Of a DNA stretch of 64,000 bases, positions 63,869 through 64,000 are shown in pieces. How positions within the stretch are numbered: the first letter of the stretch is position 1; the number at the start of each line of letters is the position of its first letter. Source of the stretch: Phytophthora quininea (lineage: Eukaryota; Oomycota; Peronosporomycetes; Peronosporales; Peronosporaceae); contig JAAVTG010000519.1 in the NCBI GenBank assembly GCA_011947345.1, positions 558,001 to 622,000 on the forward strand. The letters run 5' to 3'. Both the position numbers and the translations under genes were made by a program. A model generated the notes under the pieces. It saw only the letters and a program-made list of their open reading frames with translations, was not told the origin of the DNA and did no database searches.

Positions 63869-64000
63869 GTTGCAAGAACGCTCCGTGCCGCATGTGAGTT
63901 AGTTTGTCTTTCCACTGAAGGCTACCAATAGATTGTGTGCGGTGTCACGCCGGGAGCTGCCAGCTGAAATGCACCAAAGCAAGCACCTTCCTATGACATT

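Noticed and set aside
1..64000. tRNA, rRNA, CRISPR, riboswitch and bacterial operon signals
   Set aside because: None seen; gene structure, introns and elements are eukaryotic.

Overview
This window reads as nuclear DNA of an oomycete, most likely Phytophthora or a close relative. The evidence is: compact genes with few short introns (about 55-75 nt, mostly GTRNGT...YAG); GC-rich third codon positions in the best conserved genes; an oomycete-style initiator plus flanking core promoter in front of the serine hydroxymethyltransferase gene; and a dense mix of piggyBac, Copia, Ty3/gypsy chromovirus, Ngaro-type tyrosine-recombinase and hAT elements. The assignment is inference from gene content and style, not from a search.

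Layout. 1-6200: three head-to-tail piggyBac-like elements (the first cut by the window edge) abutting a broken Copia gag. 6463-6829: a small element with 60-bp terminal inverted repeats. 7503-16788: genes for an ankyrin-like/FYVE protein, a TRIAP1/Mdm35-like mitochondrial protein, a CAP-domain protein, a 57-aa protein, a secreted YWTD-propeller protein, a VPS9 Rab-GEF and a WrbA-type quinone reductase, mixed with remnants of a repeated WP-x-x-LWG gene family. 17561-31600 is repeat-rich: a 10.8-kb Ty3/gypsy chromovirus with LTRs and a TGTGG target duplication, whose integrase is split by a 5.4-kb Ngaro-type element with split direct repeats, followed by a WP-x-x-LWG copy split by a hAT remnant. 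31856-45796 is gene-rich: CDK8-like kinase, CCDC124, carnitine palmitoyltransferase 2, SPP-like intramembrane protease, a second VPS9 protein, a PLD-like remnant, and a GT41 glycosyltransferase fused to a methyltransferase. 45800-48450: a gene split by a second hAT copy and a CENP-B-type HTH protein. 48677-57111: two large genes (C2/DUF1765/PH and EDRF1-like). 57112-59721: the inverted second copy of the quinone-reductase block. 60588-63868: a cysteine-rich protein and serine hydroxymethyltransferase.

Two observations colour the whole annotation. First, many otherwise well-conserved genes contain single-base shortages in short homopolymer runs. Allowing one more base at each such run gives one open frame, and all exon phases then agree. 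This looks like consensus (sequencing) error rather than pseudogenisation, so I keep those genes as CDS and list the sites. Second, the gene set is mostly housekeeping (membrane traffic, mitochondrial metabolism, transcription). Its most unusual member is the GT41-methyltransferase fusion, which carries an N-terminal signal-peptide-like segment although GT41 enzymes are normally nucleocytoplasmic.

Functional links are loose. FYVE, two VPS9 proteins and a C2/PH protein all point to phosphoinositide/Rab5 endosomal traffic. CPT2, TRIAP1-like and possibly the WP-x-x-LWG family point to mitochondria. No operons, tRNAs, rRNAs or CRISPR arrays were seen.
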